A DNA stretch of 64,000 nt from Pinibacter sp031553495 (GTDB taxonomy: Bacteria; Bacteroidota; Bacteroidia; Chitinophagales; Chitinophagaceae): NCBI GenBank assembly GCA_031553495.1, contig JAVBLN010000007.1, positions 334,556-398,555 on the forward strand, written 5' to 3'. The notes under the pieces are model-generated. The model had not been told where the DNA came from, did no database searches, and worked only from the letters and a program-made list of their open reading frames with translations. This document shows, one piece after another, positions 16,968-24,626 of the stretch. Made by a program: the position numbers and the translations under genes. Numbering within the stretch: position 1 is the first letter of the stretch; every line of letters begins with the position of its first letter.

Positions 16968-17047
16968 GATTTGAAATGCTGAAGGAAATGTAGTTTTTTA
17001 TTACTTACAATGTTGCAGTAAAATGGCAACTTCCTTCAAACCTCTTT

Positions 17048-18409
17048 CTACTGCATACCGCATTCAATAATGTTTTCCGGAACAGGGTTGCTATTCCATG
17101 CATTATGAATAGCCAGGGCGGCGCCGGTTGCAGTGGCTTGCGCCACCGAAGCTGAAAACACTTTATATGTTGAAAATGAATTTGCCAACAACTTCATATA
17201 AATTTGATTTTTGCTAAAACCGCCATCCACAAAGATCTTAGTAATGTTGTGGCTCATGATTAATTCAGTAGAAGCTTTCTGCGCTTTCACAATGTCGATC
17301 ATTAACTGATGATACGCTTCTACGCTGCTTTCAAAAGTTGCCAGATCTCTTTGTGCAAAAACAGAAGATTGCAAATTGTTATTATCAACAGATGTTATTG
17401 CAGACGCGTTATGCGCACTTAGTTTCTCAATTATCTGGGGCTGAAATGGGATTGCTTTATACTTTTCAGCATTCTCGTTGAAATGAGCTGCGATTCTTTT
17501 AACCTGTTGCTCATGTTCGTATCCCGCAAACAAGCGCGATGCTTTTACAGGTTGTCGTTTGTATGAAAGATAAGCCAGGCAATCGTTTCTTAATTCTTCT
17601 TTAGTAAGTGGCGCATCATTGAAAGAATTCATACTGATACACCAAGTGCCGGTGGAAATTAATACAAATGGTTCCGGAAAGCTTACCAGGTAAGGGATCA
17701 GCGCGGCAGAGCTGTCGTGCAATCCTATACCGGCGTTGTATTTTTTCCCCTGAAAAACCAATTCTGTTACAGTATCCGAAGGCATTAACGGCGCCAGCTT
17801 TTTATCAATTTGCTCTTTATATACCCATTCGTGATAATCGTTTTTTGAAAAATCCCAAAGACCGGTATGGCACCCGATGGAAGTTATATCAGTTGCTACT
17901 TTTCCCGTTACTAAAAAGCTCATATACTGCGGCAGATGCAGTGCATAGGCCACACGGGCAAACACGTCCGGGTGTTGATGTTTCAAACGATAAAGCTGCA
18001 TGCCGGAATTGAGATTGCCTAAAACCGGTGAAGCTGTTGACAGGGAAACCGGTTCCATTCCTCCATATGTATCATAAAATTGCTTGTGCAAAACAGGGTC
18101 ATAAGGTTTCAGATAATTGTATAAAGGCGTAAGCGGTTTCCCCTCTTTGTCAATATAAATAAAAGAAGCGCCGTAGGTGGTAAAGTTGATCGCTTTAATA
18201 TTGAATTCATTGCTCTGCAAAATACCGGATAGTGATTCAAACACAAAGTTCCGTAGCATTTCAATGTTATCGCAGGGAAAGCCATCCTCATCTCTTATTT
18301 CAGGAAATGTTGCAGATCGCTCATATACCGTTTGATAGTTTTCATCGAACAGAAATAGTTTCTTATTGGTTTTCCCTATGTCAAATATAGCAATAACAGG
18401 AGTATTCAT
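17048..18409 (-). CDS. rhaB: FGGY-family carbohydrate kinase, probable L-rhamnulokinase
   Basis: Phosphorylates L-rhamnulose at C1 in the rhamnose pathway. The 453-residue protein has the FGGY/actin-ATPase fold: phosphate-1 loop AIFDIGKTNKKLFLFD, GLHDSSAALIPYL with STGTWCISMN (phosphate-2 region), and FVDGGFSKNQIYM near the adenosine site. The catalytic Asp should be the one in GLHDSSA. Substrate assignment rests on context: permease, isomerase and aldolase genes lie directly upstream on the same strand. The 369-bp gap between rhaT and this gene holds two dispersed repeats, so cotranscription is less certain than for the other three genes. Confidence 0.85.
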   Translation of the reverse strand: MNTPVIAIFDIGKTNKKLFLFDENYQTVYERSATFPEIRDEDGFPCDNIEMLRNFVFESLSGILQSNEFNIKAINFTTYGASFIYIDKEGKPLTPLYNYLKPYDPVLHKQFYDTYGGMEPVSLSTASPVLGNLNSGMQLYRLKHQHPDVFARVAYALHLPQYMSFLVTGKVATDITSIGCHTGLWDFSKNDYHEWVYKEQIDKKLAPLMPSDTVTELVFQGKKYNAGIGLHDSSAALIPYLVSFPEPFVLISTGTWCISMNSFNDAPLTKEELRNDCLAYLSYKRQPVKASRLFAGYEHEQQVKRIAAHFNENAEKYKAIPFQPQIIEKLSAHNASAITSVDNNNLQSSVFAQRDLATFESSVEAYHQLMIDIVKAQKASTELIMSHNITKIFVDGGFSKNQIYMKLLANSFSTYKVFSASVAQATATGAALAIHNAWNSNPVPENIIECGMQ

Positions 18410-18507
18410 GTTGCGGGTTTGATATCAGGTTGAAATATTTTTATATAAAATATAAACTATCGGTAATCATTAAACGAAATTTTGTGATTGCGTAAATTTT
18501 ACGAATC

Positions 18508-18582
18508 TTTTTTGGTAGTCAGCGGTAGTACCTTGATTAAGCTTTTCTTGCGTCGCACTCTTCAACTGTTGTAATTCTTATC
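18508..18582 (+). repeat. Dispersed intergenic repeat, copy 9 (GCG type)
   Basis: Plus-orientation divergent copy: TTTTTTGGTAGTCAGCGG, TAGTACCTTGATTAAGC, TTTTCTTGCGTCGC, ACTCTTCAACTG, TTGTAATTCTTATC. It is paired head-to-head with copy 10. Confidence 0.75.
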
Positions 18583-18613
18583 ATCAACTAAAAACCGCTG
18601 CTGCAAAATTCAA

Positions 18614-18772
18614 CATATACTTTACGCAGTACAAATGTATGCATGAATGCTTTACTTTGCCGAATAGCATTCCAACCGTACAAGTGAGTGACACAACGAT
18701 GCTCAATAGTAGCAATACCGCCGGTTACACACAAAAAATCTTTGCACATTTGTATGCTGTGTAAAGTATATG
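18614..18772 (-). mobile_element. Complete MITE-like copy 10 of the dispersed repeat (GTG type)
   Basis: A 159-bp unit with terminal inverted repeats at both ends. The left end reads CATATACTTTACGCAG then TACAAATGT. The right end, complemented, reads CATATACTTTACACAG, two extra bases, then TACAAATGT. The inside is the common body: GAATGCTTTACTTTGCCG, ATAGCATTCC, GTGAGTGACACAACG, CAATAGTAGCAATACCGCCGG, A-rich stretch. No coding capacity. It ends 6 bp from the rhaT stop codon. No clear target-site duplication can be read, since the 3-bp CAA on both sides is too short to be convincing. Classification as a non-autonomous mobile element is an inference from the structure. Confidence 0.75.
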
Positions 18773-18778
18773 CAAACT

Positions 18779-19870
18779 TTATGGCAATTCCGGTTTTAGC
18801 GAATTGCCATAACCAACTACCAATACCGAAACTATAATGATCAATATGCCGAGTATAATGGTGAGTTTTGTTTTCTTACTTACTCCGGTCCATTCTTTAA
18901 GGATCAATCCCCATGCGTTGGCTATTAAAATAATGAATGCCATGTGTAGTATCCATGATGATGGACCATTCCCCATTTTGCTTTCGCCCATGCCATAGAA
19001 AAAGAATTGCATGAACCATGTAAGGCCTGCCAGCGCTGAGAATAAATAATTCTTTAGTAGTGGCGTTTTTTTGTTAATATAATCACCAAAAGTCTTGTTG
19101 CGGGCATTCAGCAAAAAGCACCAGATCATGTTCGTAGTAAGTCCGCCCCACAGCACGGTTACATAAGTAACATTGTTTTGAAATAAGAATTCTCCCTCTC
19201 CGGGATTAGCTTGTTTCCAAATGTTATTGGCTATTTCCGCCATTGGTTTGCCGGCTTCCAGGCCGAAATTAAAACATGCGCTTAGCAATCCTGAAATGAT
19301 TGCTACAGTAAGGCCTAAGCCAAACTTATACTCCATAGATGCCGCGGTTTCGGAACCGGAAGCGTTCAGCTCTTTTTCTTTCAGCATACCTGCGCGGCCG
19401 CAAAATATAATTCCAATAATACAAATCAAAAGCCCCAACAATACGGTTTGTCCCCAAGGAGTATTGATGAGCATGTTGAATGTATCTTTGCCGGCCTTCG
19501 GAAAAAAGTTGAAATAAATGGAAGGTACCAGCGATCCTAATACCATGCAAAGCCCAAGAATAATGCTGCTTCCCAGCGATACGCCCAGGTAGCGAACGCC
19601 TAAGCCATACGTAAGGCCGCCAATGCCCCAAAGCACTCCAAACAGGTATGTGTAAAATATAGTGCTTGCGTCTGCATTTGCAATGATGGAGGCAAAATTG
19701 GGTATAGTGATGTAAGCGGCTAGTGGCGGTACTATAAGCCAGGAAAACAAACCTCCGGCTAACCAATAGCTTTCCCATGCCCAGCCCTTTACTTTTTTGT
19801 AAGGAATATAAAAACTACCTGAAGCAAAGCCTCCAATGAAGTGAAAGATCACGCCTAGTACAACTTGCAT
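18779..19870 (-). CDS. rhaT: L-rhamnose/proton symporter RhaT
   Basis: Inner-membrane permease of the drug/metabolite transporter superfamily, 363 residues with about ten hydrophobic helices. Family landmarks are FASGSFYIPYKKVKGWAWES, GLTYGLGVRYLGVSLGSS, FGLGLTVAIISGLLSACFNF, LWGGLTTNMIWC and FFYGMGESKMG. It brings L-rhamnose into the cytoplasm. It sits between the isomerase (107 bp upstream) and the kinase, confirming the pathway. Confidence 0.93.
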   Translation of the reverse strand: MQVVLGVIFHFIGGFASGSFYIPYKKVKGWAWESYWLAGGLFSWLIVPPLAAYITIPNFASIIANADASTIFYTYLFGVLWGIGGLTYGLGVRYLGVSLGSSIILGLCMVLGSLVPSIYFNFFPKAGKDTFNMLINTPWGQTVLLGLLICIIGIIFCGRAGMLKEKELNASGSETAASMEYKFGLGLTVAIISGLLSACFNFGLEAGKPMAEIANNIWKQANPGEGEFLFQNNVTYVTVLWGGLTTNMIWCFLLNARNKTFGDYINKKTPLLKNYLFSALAGLTWFMQFFFYGMGESKMGNGPSSWILHMAFIILIANAWGLILKEWTGVSKKTKLTIILGILIIIVSVLVVGYGNSLKPELP

Positions 19871-19977
19871 AGTATATATTTTTTTTCATGTGGCATAAAG
19901 CAATCGCAGGTAAAGCATTGCGTACTAACGATGCGCTTTATGATTTAAAACGGGTATAACAATTTCATTTTATTTTT

Positions 19978-21252
19978 TTATAAGCCTGTTGAAACCGATT
20001 TTAATCCTCTTTCATTTATCAATGCCTTTCTTACTTGTAAATCGCGAAACGCTTTTAATGGGTTCAATGCACCACCGCTGCGCAAACGAGCTTCCGCTGC
20101 AATTGCACGTACATCGGTGCGGGCGGCTTGCTGCAGAACTTCTTGGCATTTTACCACATCATTGGTTTGTTGTGCTTCCTGTAATTCATTTTTGTTTACA
20201 AGCAATGCCTGTGTATAAGCGATCATAATCGCTTCAATAGATTGCAGCAGATCTTCCAGCGGATCTTTTACATTGTGCGACGCGTCTATCATCCAGCCAA
20301 GGCCTGCAGCGTGATCCATGCCTCTTGCATCCATACCTTCCACCAGTTCGTTAAAAATTAAAAACAATTGGTATGGTTTAATGCTGCCCACGGTAAGGTC
20401 GTCATCACCATATTTGGAATCGTTGAAATGGAAACCGCCTAATTTTTTTTCCATTAATAATAATGAAACGATTTGCTCAATGTTTGCATTTGGCAAGTGA
20501 TGTCCGAGGTCAACTAATGTATAAGCCTTATCGCCAAGTTTGGAAGCGTACAAAAGCGATTGTCCCCAGTCGCCCACTGTTGTTGAATAAAAGTTGGGTT
20601 CAAATGCTTTGTATTCAACAAATATTTTCCAATTGGTAGGGAGTGCTTCATAAATTTCGCGGAGGCTTTCTAAAGTATTTTGAAATGCTTTACGGAAGTT
20701 CAGTTGCCCCGGAAAACAAGAGCCGTCTGCCAGCCATACTGTAAGCGCTTCCGAACCAAGCTCCACTCCATGTTTGATCACTTCAATATTATGATCAATC
20801 GCTTGTTTGCGAACCGCTTTATCTACATGTTGCAGCGAACCGAATTTGTAGCTTAGTTTTTGATCGGGCTGATCCTGGAATGTGTTGGAGTTTACCGCAT
20901 CAAACTTTAATCCATGCTGTGCCGCCAGTGATTTTATTGCAGACGCATCCGATGGAATATCCCAGGGTATATGTAGAGAAATAGCGCCGCTCGATTGATT
21001 TAATGCATGAAGCAAACCAATGTCCTCAATTTTTTCTTCAAGGGTGCGCGGCTCGCCGCCATTGGGAAACCGGCCAAAGCGGGTACCGCCAGTACCCAAA
21101 GCCCACGAGGGAATGGCCACCTGGAATTTTATTAACTTTTGTAAAATGTCTTCAAGATTTTTTATTTCAGTGGCAGCAAATTCAAATCTGCGTACGTGTT
21201 CAGCCAGTCCTTCCTGGTTGAATTCTGCTATTATGTTTTTATTTATTAACAT
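19978..21252 (-). CDS. rhaI: L-rhamnose isomerase (Pseudomonas stutzeri / rhizobial type)
   Basis: Converts L-rhamnose to L-rhamnulose. The 424 residues form a TIM-barrel sugar isomerase of the RhaI class rather than the E. coli RhaA class. Metal-site segments are ALTVWLADGSCFPGQ, FVEYKAFEPNFYSTTVGDWG, LVDLGHHLPNANIEQIVS and GGFHFNDSKYGDDDLTVGS. The N-terminus includes ALGTGGTRFGRFPNGGEP. The gene starts 67 bp after the aldolase gene and is clearly in the same transcription unit. Confidence 0.92.
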   Translation of the reverse strand: MLINKNIIAEFNQEGLAEHVRRFEFAATEIKNLEDILQKLIKFQVAIPSWALGTGGTRFGRFPNGGEPRTLEEKIEDIGLLHALNQSSGAISLHIPWDIPSDASAIKSLAAQHGLKFDAVNSNTFQDQPDQKLSYKFGSLQHVDKAVRKQAIDHNIEVIKHGVELGSEALTVWLADGSCFPGQLNFRKAFQNTLESLREIYEALPTNWKIFVEYKAFEPNFYSTTVGDWGQSLLYASKLGDKAYTLVDLGHHLPNANIEQIVSLLLMEKKLGGFHFNDSKYGDDDLTVGSIKPYQLFLIFNELVEGMDARGMDHAAGLGWMIDASHNVKDPLEDLLQSIEAIMIAYTQALLVNKNELQEAQQTNDVVKCQEVLQQAARTDVRAIAAEARLRSGGALNPLKAFRDLQVRKALINERGLKSVSTGL

Positions 21253-21319
21253 AAAAATGAAATGATGATTTTATGTTTATAATAGTAATTGTTTTTATAT
21301 ACTAACAATAACGAATACT

Positions 21320-22621
21320 CTAATTTTTAATAAACGCGATTCTCAATTCTTCCACCTGTTCGTCATTAATGGGAACCATTTTGCCGATAGGCGCACTCAT
21401 CACCAGCGATTTCGCGCTGAACTCAGCCACTTCAAGGTAGTCGAACGTTTGTAACAATCCGTCTCCGGCCACTATCACGCAATCGTTTTTAATAATTACC
21501 GCAGGGTGGCTTCTCGAAATAGAATCGGCAACATCCGGCTTTCCGTAGTTGTGTGATGCGAATTCAAGACATTGCACATCCTGCAGAAAAATCCAGCTTT
21601 CAGGAATGGTGCGCACGTTGAAGTGCGAGCCTGTTACCGCGAATGCCATCAGGTAAGGCGATTGCGTGGAAATAATTGAATTAATGTCAGGATGTTTTTT
21701 ATAAATATCCTGGTGAAGATGTGTCATCAGACTATGATATTTTCCCGGCTCACGCTTGCTGTCTTTAATTTGCACAATGTCTTCCGGCTGCAGATCCCAG
21801 CGCGGCACATCAGTAGGAGTGATCAGAAAATCGTTTCCTTTCCAGCGTGTAGAAATAGTTCCATAAGAAGATATCATTAAACCTTGTCTACAGGCTCTTC
21901 GCACAATATCGCAAATTTGACGACGTTTTTCTCTTTCGTCAGAACTGTATTCCACCACATCCATTTCAGGTAGTAAGTTCGGACGCTGTGCTTCATACGC
22001 GTCAATTTCCTGTTCGGAAAGATATGATGGTTTACCAATCAGGCTACCGTAAAGTATGGTTCTGGCGCAAAATTCCAGCGTTTCGAACCGTTGAAAAGTG
22101 TCGCGCATATCGGTGCCGCCCACCACTGTTCCATGATTTTCCATAATTACGGAATTGAAACCTTTGATGAATTCTTTTGCTATAGCATCACCCAGCGCCG
22201 CGCTGCCGGGAAGCTTATACTCCGCATAACCCACGGCGCCACACACTTTGCGCGACTGTAATAAAATATTTGAATTGGGAATTTCTCTTACTATGGAAAA
22301 GGAAACGAGTGCCGGCGGATGCGCATGAATAATGGCTTTTATATCCGGTCTCGCTTCATAAATAGCTTTGTGAAACGGAAATTCTGATGATGGTTTATGA
22401 CGTCCTATAATAGATCCATCCTTTTTTACGCACACAATATCCGCAGGCAGCAGCGAGCCTTTATCAATCGCGGAAGGCGTAATCCAAATGTCGCCATTTT
22501 CATCAATGATAGAAATGTTTCCTCCCGAAGTAGTCGTTAATCCTCTTTTATAAACTCTGTCAATCACTAGTGTTATCTGATCCCGCGGATGCATCAGGCG
22601 GGTGCTAAGAATGTCATTCAT
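21320..22621 (-). CDS. Two-domain class II aldolase/adducin protein, probable rhamnulose-1-phosphate aldolase
   Basis: First gene of the rhamnose cluster, 433 residues made of two tandem class II aldolase domains (about 10-200 and 230-420). Domain 1 has a complete active site: GLTTTSGGNIS, Glu80 in SSEFPFH, His99 and His101 in IHAHPPA, and His163 in ENHGTVVGG. Domain 2 keeps the fold markers (ISSYGTISTRW, FLITPTDVPRWD, YGKPDVADSI) but the zinc ligands are gone: IHAHP is ISTQSP and ENHG is KNDC. By context it should split L-rhamnulose-1-phosphate to dihydroxyacetone phosphate and L-lactaldehyde, replacing the usual single-domain RhaD of about 270 residues. The exact substrate is inferred. Confidence 0.82.
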   Translation of the reverse strand: MNDILSTRLMHPRDQITLVIDRVYKRGLTTTSGGNISIIDENGDIWITPSAIDKGSLLPADIVCVKKDGSIIGRHKPSSEFPFHKAIYEARPDIKAIIHAHPPALVSFSIVREIPNSNILLQSRKVCGAVGYAEYKLPGSAALGDAIAKEFIKGFNSVIMENHGTVVGGTDMRDTFQRFETLEFCARTILYGSLIGKPSYLSEQEIDAYEAQRPNLLPEMDVVEYSSDEREKRRQICDIVRRACRQGLMISSYGTISTRWKGNDFLITPTDVPRWDLQPEDIVQIKDSKREPGKYHSLMTHLHQDIYKKHPDINSIISTQSPYLMAFAVTGSHFNVRTIPESWIFLQDVQCLEFASHNYGKPDVADSISRSHPAVIIKNDCVIVAGDGLLQTFDYLEVAEFSAKSLVMSAPIGKMVPINDEQVEELRIAFIKN

Positions 22622-22700
22622 TTTTTTCGTTCTGTTTTATATTTTCTACGATCAAATAATTTGTCGGGTACTTTGGTATAAGCCGGTGAGTATGTCTGCT

Positions 22701-22812
22701 TTTATTCTTTAATCAGCATAAAAATGTGCAAAGAACTTTTTTGTTGGACCAGCGGTATTGCTACTATTAAGCATCGTTGTGTCACTCACTTGTACGGTAG
22801 TAATTCTATTCA
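22701..22812 (+). repeat. Dispersed intergenic repeat, copy 11 (GTG type, left flank kept)
   Basis: Plus-orientation copy with outer left flank ATCAGCATAAAAATGTGCA, T-tract, GGACCAGCGGTATTG, GCTACTATTAAGC (overlapping), GTGTCAC and GTAGTAATTCTATTC. It lies between the divergent aldolase and hydroxyacid dehydrogenase genes. Confidence 0.87.
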
Positions 22813-22952
22813 TCAAATGGGTATAGTCCTGCACAAAATTATTAACAACTGCCTCTTCATGGTTTAGTAAAGCTATTTGAAGTAAGGAGAATAAGTGTCA
22901 TGTACTGTCCTTGTTTTGAAGTAAAGTATCGGCTTTTTTAACTTTTTTAAAA

Positions 22953-23051
22953 CAGATTTTAACCACAGGGGGCACAAAGGTGCACAAGTGCTGCTTGTGA
23001 TTCAATCATACCTAGTGTGCCTCCTATTGTGTCCATTGTGGTTAAAATCTG
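22953..23051. repeat. 99-bp element with perfect 15-bp terminal inverted repeats
   Basis: Arms CAGATTTTAACCACA and TGTGGTTAAAATCTG. Inside are GGGGGCACAAAGGTGCAC on the left and a GTGTGCCTCC then TGTGTCC stretch on the right, which also partly complement each other. No coding capacity. Confidence 0.8.
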
Positions 23052-23099
23052 ACATCTTTGTCAGGTCCTGAAAAAAGTAAACAGTTTTTTTATGTTGTA

Positions 23100-23145
23100 C
23101 TGCTTGTACTCCAACACTGGCAACTGGTAACCGGCAACTGATTTC
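23100..23145. repeat. 7-bp-period tract (ACTGGCA)
   Basis: ACTGGCA ACTGGTA ACCGGCA ACTGATT, upstream of the hydroxyacid dehydrogenase gene. Confidence 0.55.
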
Positions 23146-23235
23146 TTACTTCAACAACCAATATTTCGGATCTCAAATGAATTATATAGAGTTATTTTGC
23201 TGTTGGTTATTTAAAGAATTTTTAAATCAGAAAGT

Positions 23236-24216
23236 ATGAAAGTATTTGTAACAAGAGAGATTCCCGCGGTAGGTGTAAAAATGATGCAGGACGCAGGCAT
23301 AGTAGTAAAACAATGGCATGAGAAAAGAGAACTGACACAAAAGGAACTGATCGCATATTGCATGGATCATGATGCGCTGTTGAGTGCAGGGCGGCTAAAA
23401 CTGGATAAAATATTTATGCACAAATGTTCGCATCTTAAAGTGATCTCTTTGTATTCTGTGGGCTTTGATAGTGTGGATGTGGATACTGCTACAAAGCTGT
23501 CGATACCGGTGGGCAATACTCCTGGTGTGCTGAGTGGCGCCACCGCTGATACCGCTTTTCTATTAATGCTTGCAACATCGCGAAAAGCCTTTTTTCATCA
23601 TCGTCGCGTTATTAATGGCGATTGGGATTTTTATGATCCTACTGCTAACCTGGGAATTGAGTTGAACGGGAAAACGCTGGGTATTTTCGGATTAGGTAAA
23701 ATTGGTTTTGAAATGGCAAAAAAATCCATTGGCGCTTATGGTATGAATGTAATTTATTGCAACCGTAGTGAAAATAAAGAGGCGGAAAAGAAGCTAAAAG
23801 CCATGCGGGTTTCTTTTGACGAATTGCTGAAGCGCAGTGATGTTATATCTGTGCATAGTGCGCTTACAGATGAAACCAAAGGCGTGTTCAACAAAGACGC
23901 GTTCTATAAAATGAAACCGGGGTCAATGTTTATAAATACTGCGAGGGGAGCGATTCATAATGAAAAAGATTTAACCGCGGCATTGAAAAAAGGTGTTATT
24001 TGGGGTGCAGGACTTGATGTTACCAATCCCGAACCTATGCAGCCGGAAAACCCATTGTTGAAAATGCCAAATGTGTGCGTGTTGCCGCATATAGGTTCCG
24101 CTACCGAAGAAACCCGGAATGCTATGGCAAAAATGGCAGCCGAAAATGTAATTGCAGGATTGCGTGGAAAAAAACTTCCTCATGTGGTGAATGGAGACGT
24201 ATATGATAAAAAATAA
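23236..24216 (+). CDS. D-2-hydroxyacid dehydrogenase (glyoxylate/hydroxypyruvate reductase-like)
   Basis: NAD(P)H-dependent reductase of 2-oxoacids, 326 residues. The Rossmann motif GIFGLGKIGFEMAKK is at about residue 151. The catalytic triad of the family is present: Arg in NTARGAIHNE, Glu in DVTNPEPMQ and His in LPHIGSATEETR. The substrate-loop sequence SLYSVGFDSVDVDTA is typical of GhrB/GyaR-like enzymes. The gene is divergent from the rhamnose cluster and might process a three-carbon product, but this is only neighbourhood evidence. It ends 36 bp before a shared terminator. Confidence 0.88.
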   Translation: MKVFVTREIPAVGVKMMQDAGIVVKQWHEKRELTQKELIAYCMDHDALLSAGRLKLDKIFMHKCSHLKVISLYSVGFDSVDVDTATKLSIPVGNTPGVLSGATADTAFLLMLATSRKAFFHHRRVINGDWDFYDPTANLGIELNGKTLGIFGLGKIGFEMAKKSIGAYGMNVIYCNRSENKEAEKKLKAMRVSFDELLKRSDVISVHSALTDETKGVFNKDAFYKMKPGSMFINTARGAIHNEKDLTAALKKGVIWGAGLDVTNPEPMQPENPLLKMPNVCVLPHIGSATEETRNAMAKMAAENVIAGLRGKKLPHVVNGDVYDKK

Positions 24217-24251
24217 AAAGCTTTGAGTGTTTAAAAAATTTCTGAAAAGCA

Positions 24252-24284
24252 AAAGAGGCTATATTTTTTAGATATAGCCTCTTT
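24252..24284. terminator. Bidirectional terminator between the hydroxyacid dehydrogenase gene and tRNA-Ala
   Basis: Perfect 13-bp stem AAAGAGGCTATAT / ATATAGCCTCTTT with a 7-nt loop. T-rich sequence follows on the plus strand and TTTTGCTTTT on the minus strand. It serves both convergent genes. Confidence 0.88.
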
Positions 24285-24289
24285 ATTTG

Positions 24290-24363
<74 letters not shown>

Positions 24364-24412
24364 TTTTGCAGATTGCAAAAATAGGCTTGTGAAACTGTAA
24401 AACAAAAAAATT

Positions 24413-24570
24413 ATTTTACGCTTTACCCGGCATAGATTAGTGCATGAATGCTTAACCTTGCCGAATAGCATTCCTACCGTACAAGTGAGTGACACAACGA
24501 TGCTTAATAGTAGCAATGCCGCCGGTCCCCCAAAAAAAAATCGATGCATAACATGATGCGGTGTGAAGTA
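24413..24570 (-). repeat. Dispersed intergenic repeat, copy 12 (GTG type, decayed ends)
   Basis: Minus-orientation copy that keeps a full-length outline. The left flank TTTACGCTTTACCCGGCATAG leads to GAATGCTTAACCTTGCCG, body GTGACAC and GCCGCCGGTCCCCC, nine A, and a degenerate right flank ending TGCGGTGTGAAGTA. Its right end abuts the citrate synthase terminator. Confidence 0.82.
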
Positions 24571-24572
24571 AA

Positions 24573-24605
24573 AAAAAGCCGCCAATAAAATACCGGCGGC
24601 TTTTT
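24573..24605 (-). terminator. Rho-independent terminator of citrate synthase gene
   Basis: Stem AAAAAGCCGCC / GGCGGCTTTTT with an 11-nt loop, and eight T on the minus strand. It lies 21 bp after the stop codon. Confidence 0.9.
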
Positions 24606-24626
24606 CGCATTTTATAATTTCCGGGA

